Source: Sinanaerobacter chloroacetimidivorans (lineage in GTDB: Bacteria; Bacillota; Clostridia; Peptostreptococcales; Anaerovoracaceae). Taken from it: a stretch of 64,000 nucleotides of DNA. Made by a program: the position numbers and the translations under genes. Below the pieces are notes generated by a model. The model saw only the letters and a list, made by a program, of their open reading frames with translations. It was not told the DNA's origin and did no database searches. Within the stretch, counting starts at the first letter, position 1. Each line of letters starts with the position of its first letter. The stretch lies in the NCBI RefSeq assembly GCF_018128545.1, contig NZ_JAGSND010000010.1:62001-126000 (forward strand), given 5' to 3'. Positions 62,932 through 64,000 of this stretch are shown one piece after another.

Positions 62932-64000
62932 ATGAAAACAAAAAATGCAGCAAGAATCACCACTTTGATCTTAACCTTTGTTCTAATAACCGGAATCTCG
63001 GCCGTAAATTCCTATGCAGAGGAAACTGCAGAGCGCAGCTATGAAAAAGTGATCGCTCACGGAGGCGGCGTCTATAAGGGTTATGAGACCACCAATTCCG
63101 TCGAGGCGTTGAATCAGGCTATTGAACACGGCTATAAGCTGATAGAATTGGATATGGAGCTTACCTCGGATCAAAAGGTAATTATGCTTCATGACTGGGA
63201 CAGAACCACACTTCATTATTTCGGAACCGTCTTTGATAGGAAAATCAGCCAAAGCCAGTTCCTGAACCTGACCATTCACGGTCAGCTTGAGGTTTTAACC
63301 TTTGATAAATTAATTACGATTTTGAAACAAGCCCCTGGAATAAAAATTGTATCGGACACCAAGGGGGACAATCTTGAGTTGTTAAGTCAAATCGCAAAGG
63401 AATATCCGGAATATGTATGCAGAATCATTCCACAAATTTATGATTATGATGAATTGGAGCCTGTGAAAGCACTTGGATATGAAGACATCATCTTTACCCT
63501 TTATGCGCAACCAAACTTTGATATAGATACCTTGGCCCAATTTGTTACAAGCCATGATCTTTATGCGGTGACCATGCCGGATTACTACGCGGAAAGAGGG
63601 TACTGCAAAAAACTTTCCGCATACGGAATCAAAATATATGTGCATCCCGTGTCTGCGATGGAGCAGGCTATGGAATTTACCGAAATGGGGGCATACGGTG
63701 TGTATTCGGGCACTCTGCTGCCGGAAGAATTTGAGGGTCCTGAAAAAGATTATTATCTGCTTTCCAATAACGATCCCGGGAAAACTGTCAAACTGGAGGA
63801 TGAGTATTTCAGCAGTGTAAACGAATGGAAGGTCTATGGCTTGCAAAAGGGGGAATCCGTAAAGTATACCCTGGACGAGAAGAAAACCCTTACTCAGGGT
63901 GAAGACTTCAACCTCTGGGAAAAAGGAAAGCATAAGCTGACCATAACCATCTATGATGTGACAGGCAAGCCTGTCGGCCAATTGGAATATCTGATCTGGA
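62932..64000 (+). CDS. Exported glycerophosphodiester phosphodiesterase-like protein (open at right edge)
   Basis: The frame is open from ATG 62932 (GGAGACAAG upstream) to the window end, 356 codons. A signal peptide (ITTLILTFVLITGISAVNSYAEE, residues about 9-31) precedes a GDPD-type TIM barrel: VIAHGGGVYKGYETTNSVEALNQAIEHGYKLIELDMELTSDQKVIMLHDWDRTT. Its HGGG, Glu-x-Asp and His residues match the metal and catalytic set of the family. The usual HRG is HGG here. Residues beyond about 280 form a beta-rich extension. The substrate could be glycerophosphodiesters or teichoic-acid fragments. Confidence 0.8.
   Translation, partial: MKTKNAARITTLILTFVLITGISAVNSYAEETAERSYEKVIAHGGGVYKGYETTNSVEALNQAIEHGYKLIELDMELTSDQKVIMLHDWDRTTLHYFGTVFDRKISQSQFLNLTIHGQLEVLTFDKLITILKQAPGIKIVSDTKGDNLELLSQIAKEYPEYVCRIIPQIYDYDELEPVKALGYEDIIFTLYAQPNFDIDTLAQFVTSHDLYAVTMPDYYAERGYCKKLSAYGIKIYVHPVSAMEQAMEFTEMGAYGVYSGTLLPEEFEGPEKDYYLLSNNDPGKTVKLEDEYFSSVNEWKVYGLQKGESVKYTLDEKKTLTQGEDFNLWEKGKHKLTITIYDVTGKPVGQLEYLIW

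Overview
The window reads as a chromosomal segment from an anaerobic, endospore-forming Firmicute of class Clostridia. The support is spoIIE, a collagen-repeat surface protein, SigV/RsiV-type signalling, BioY/BirA biotin control, Firmicutes-type promoters and ribosome binding sites, and frequent TTG/GTG starts. A relative of Eubacteriales family XIII (Anaerovoracaceae) is a guess. Gene density is high. I see no rRNA, tRNA, CRISPR array, insertion sequence or prophage.

Layout. (1) 1-3407: a cobamide salvage and remodelling cluster: a CbiR-like TIM barrel, cobU, cobS, a shortened CobU paralogue and cobC. (2) 3408-5855, minus strand: an RsiV/SigV anti-sigma/ECF sigma pair, and bioY with a BirA operator lying on its promoter. 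(3) 5890-13673: a histidine operon hisZG(fused)-D-C-B-H-A-F-IE, closed by a 228-bp imperfect palindrome and convergent birA. (4) 15063-19542: an RsiV-like lipoprotein and a heterodimeric ABC exporter with one degenerate ATP site. (5) 19655-24246: sulfur metabolism: an Rrf2 regulator, O-acetylhomoserine sulfhydrylase and MetNIQ, whose MetN lacks the regulatory domain. (6) 24283-27926, minus strand: a DeoR regulator, a TIM-barrel protein and an unusual EIIC-type permease with an N-terminal soluble domain, with a triple direct-repeat operator. (7) 27999-30762: a DUF6530/GIY-YIG pair behind a perfect operator, MerR and GyrI-like proteins, and a second 264-bp imperfect palindrome. (8) 30847-37791: an aromatic-acid module: AraC, a sigma-54 activator, paired upstream sites, a -24/-12 promoter, TRAP transporter DctPQM and a decarboxylase very like gamma-resorcylate decarboxylase. 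(9) 37803-42134, minus strand: an MFS permease and a chemoreceptor with about eleven HAMP-like units. (10) 42327-48024: a PadR/DUF1700/DUF4097 module, a secreted serine hydrolase and a CynX/NimT-type permease. (11) 48036-64000: metG with a structured leader, tatD, spoIIE, a composite spore-surface-like protein, an AraC/GyrI regulator, speE, tilS, ftsH, a PucR regulator and a phosphodiesterase cut by the window edge.

The strongest candidates for new biology are the sigma-54 TRAP/decarboxylase module, the EIIC fusion locus, the TNF-like/collagen/beta-helix surface protein, the branched RNA leader before metG, the HisZ-HisG fusion, the CobU-like paralogue and the two giant hairpin elements. All functional statements come from reading the sequence and recalling families; no database search was run.
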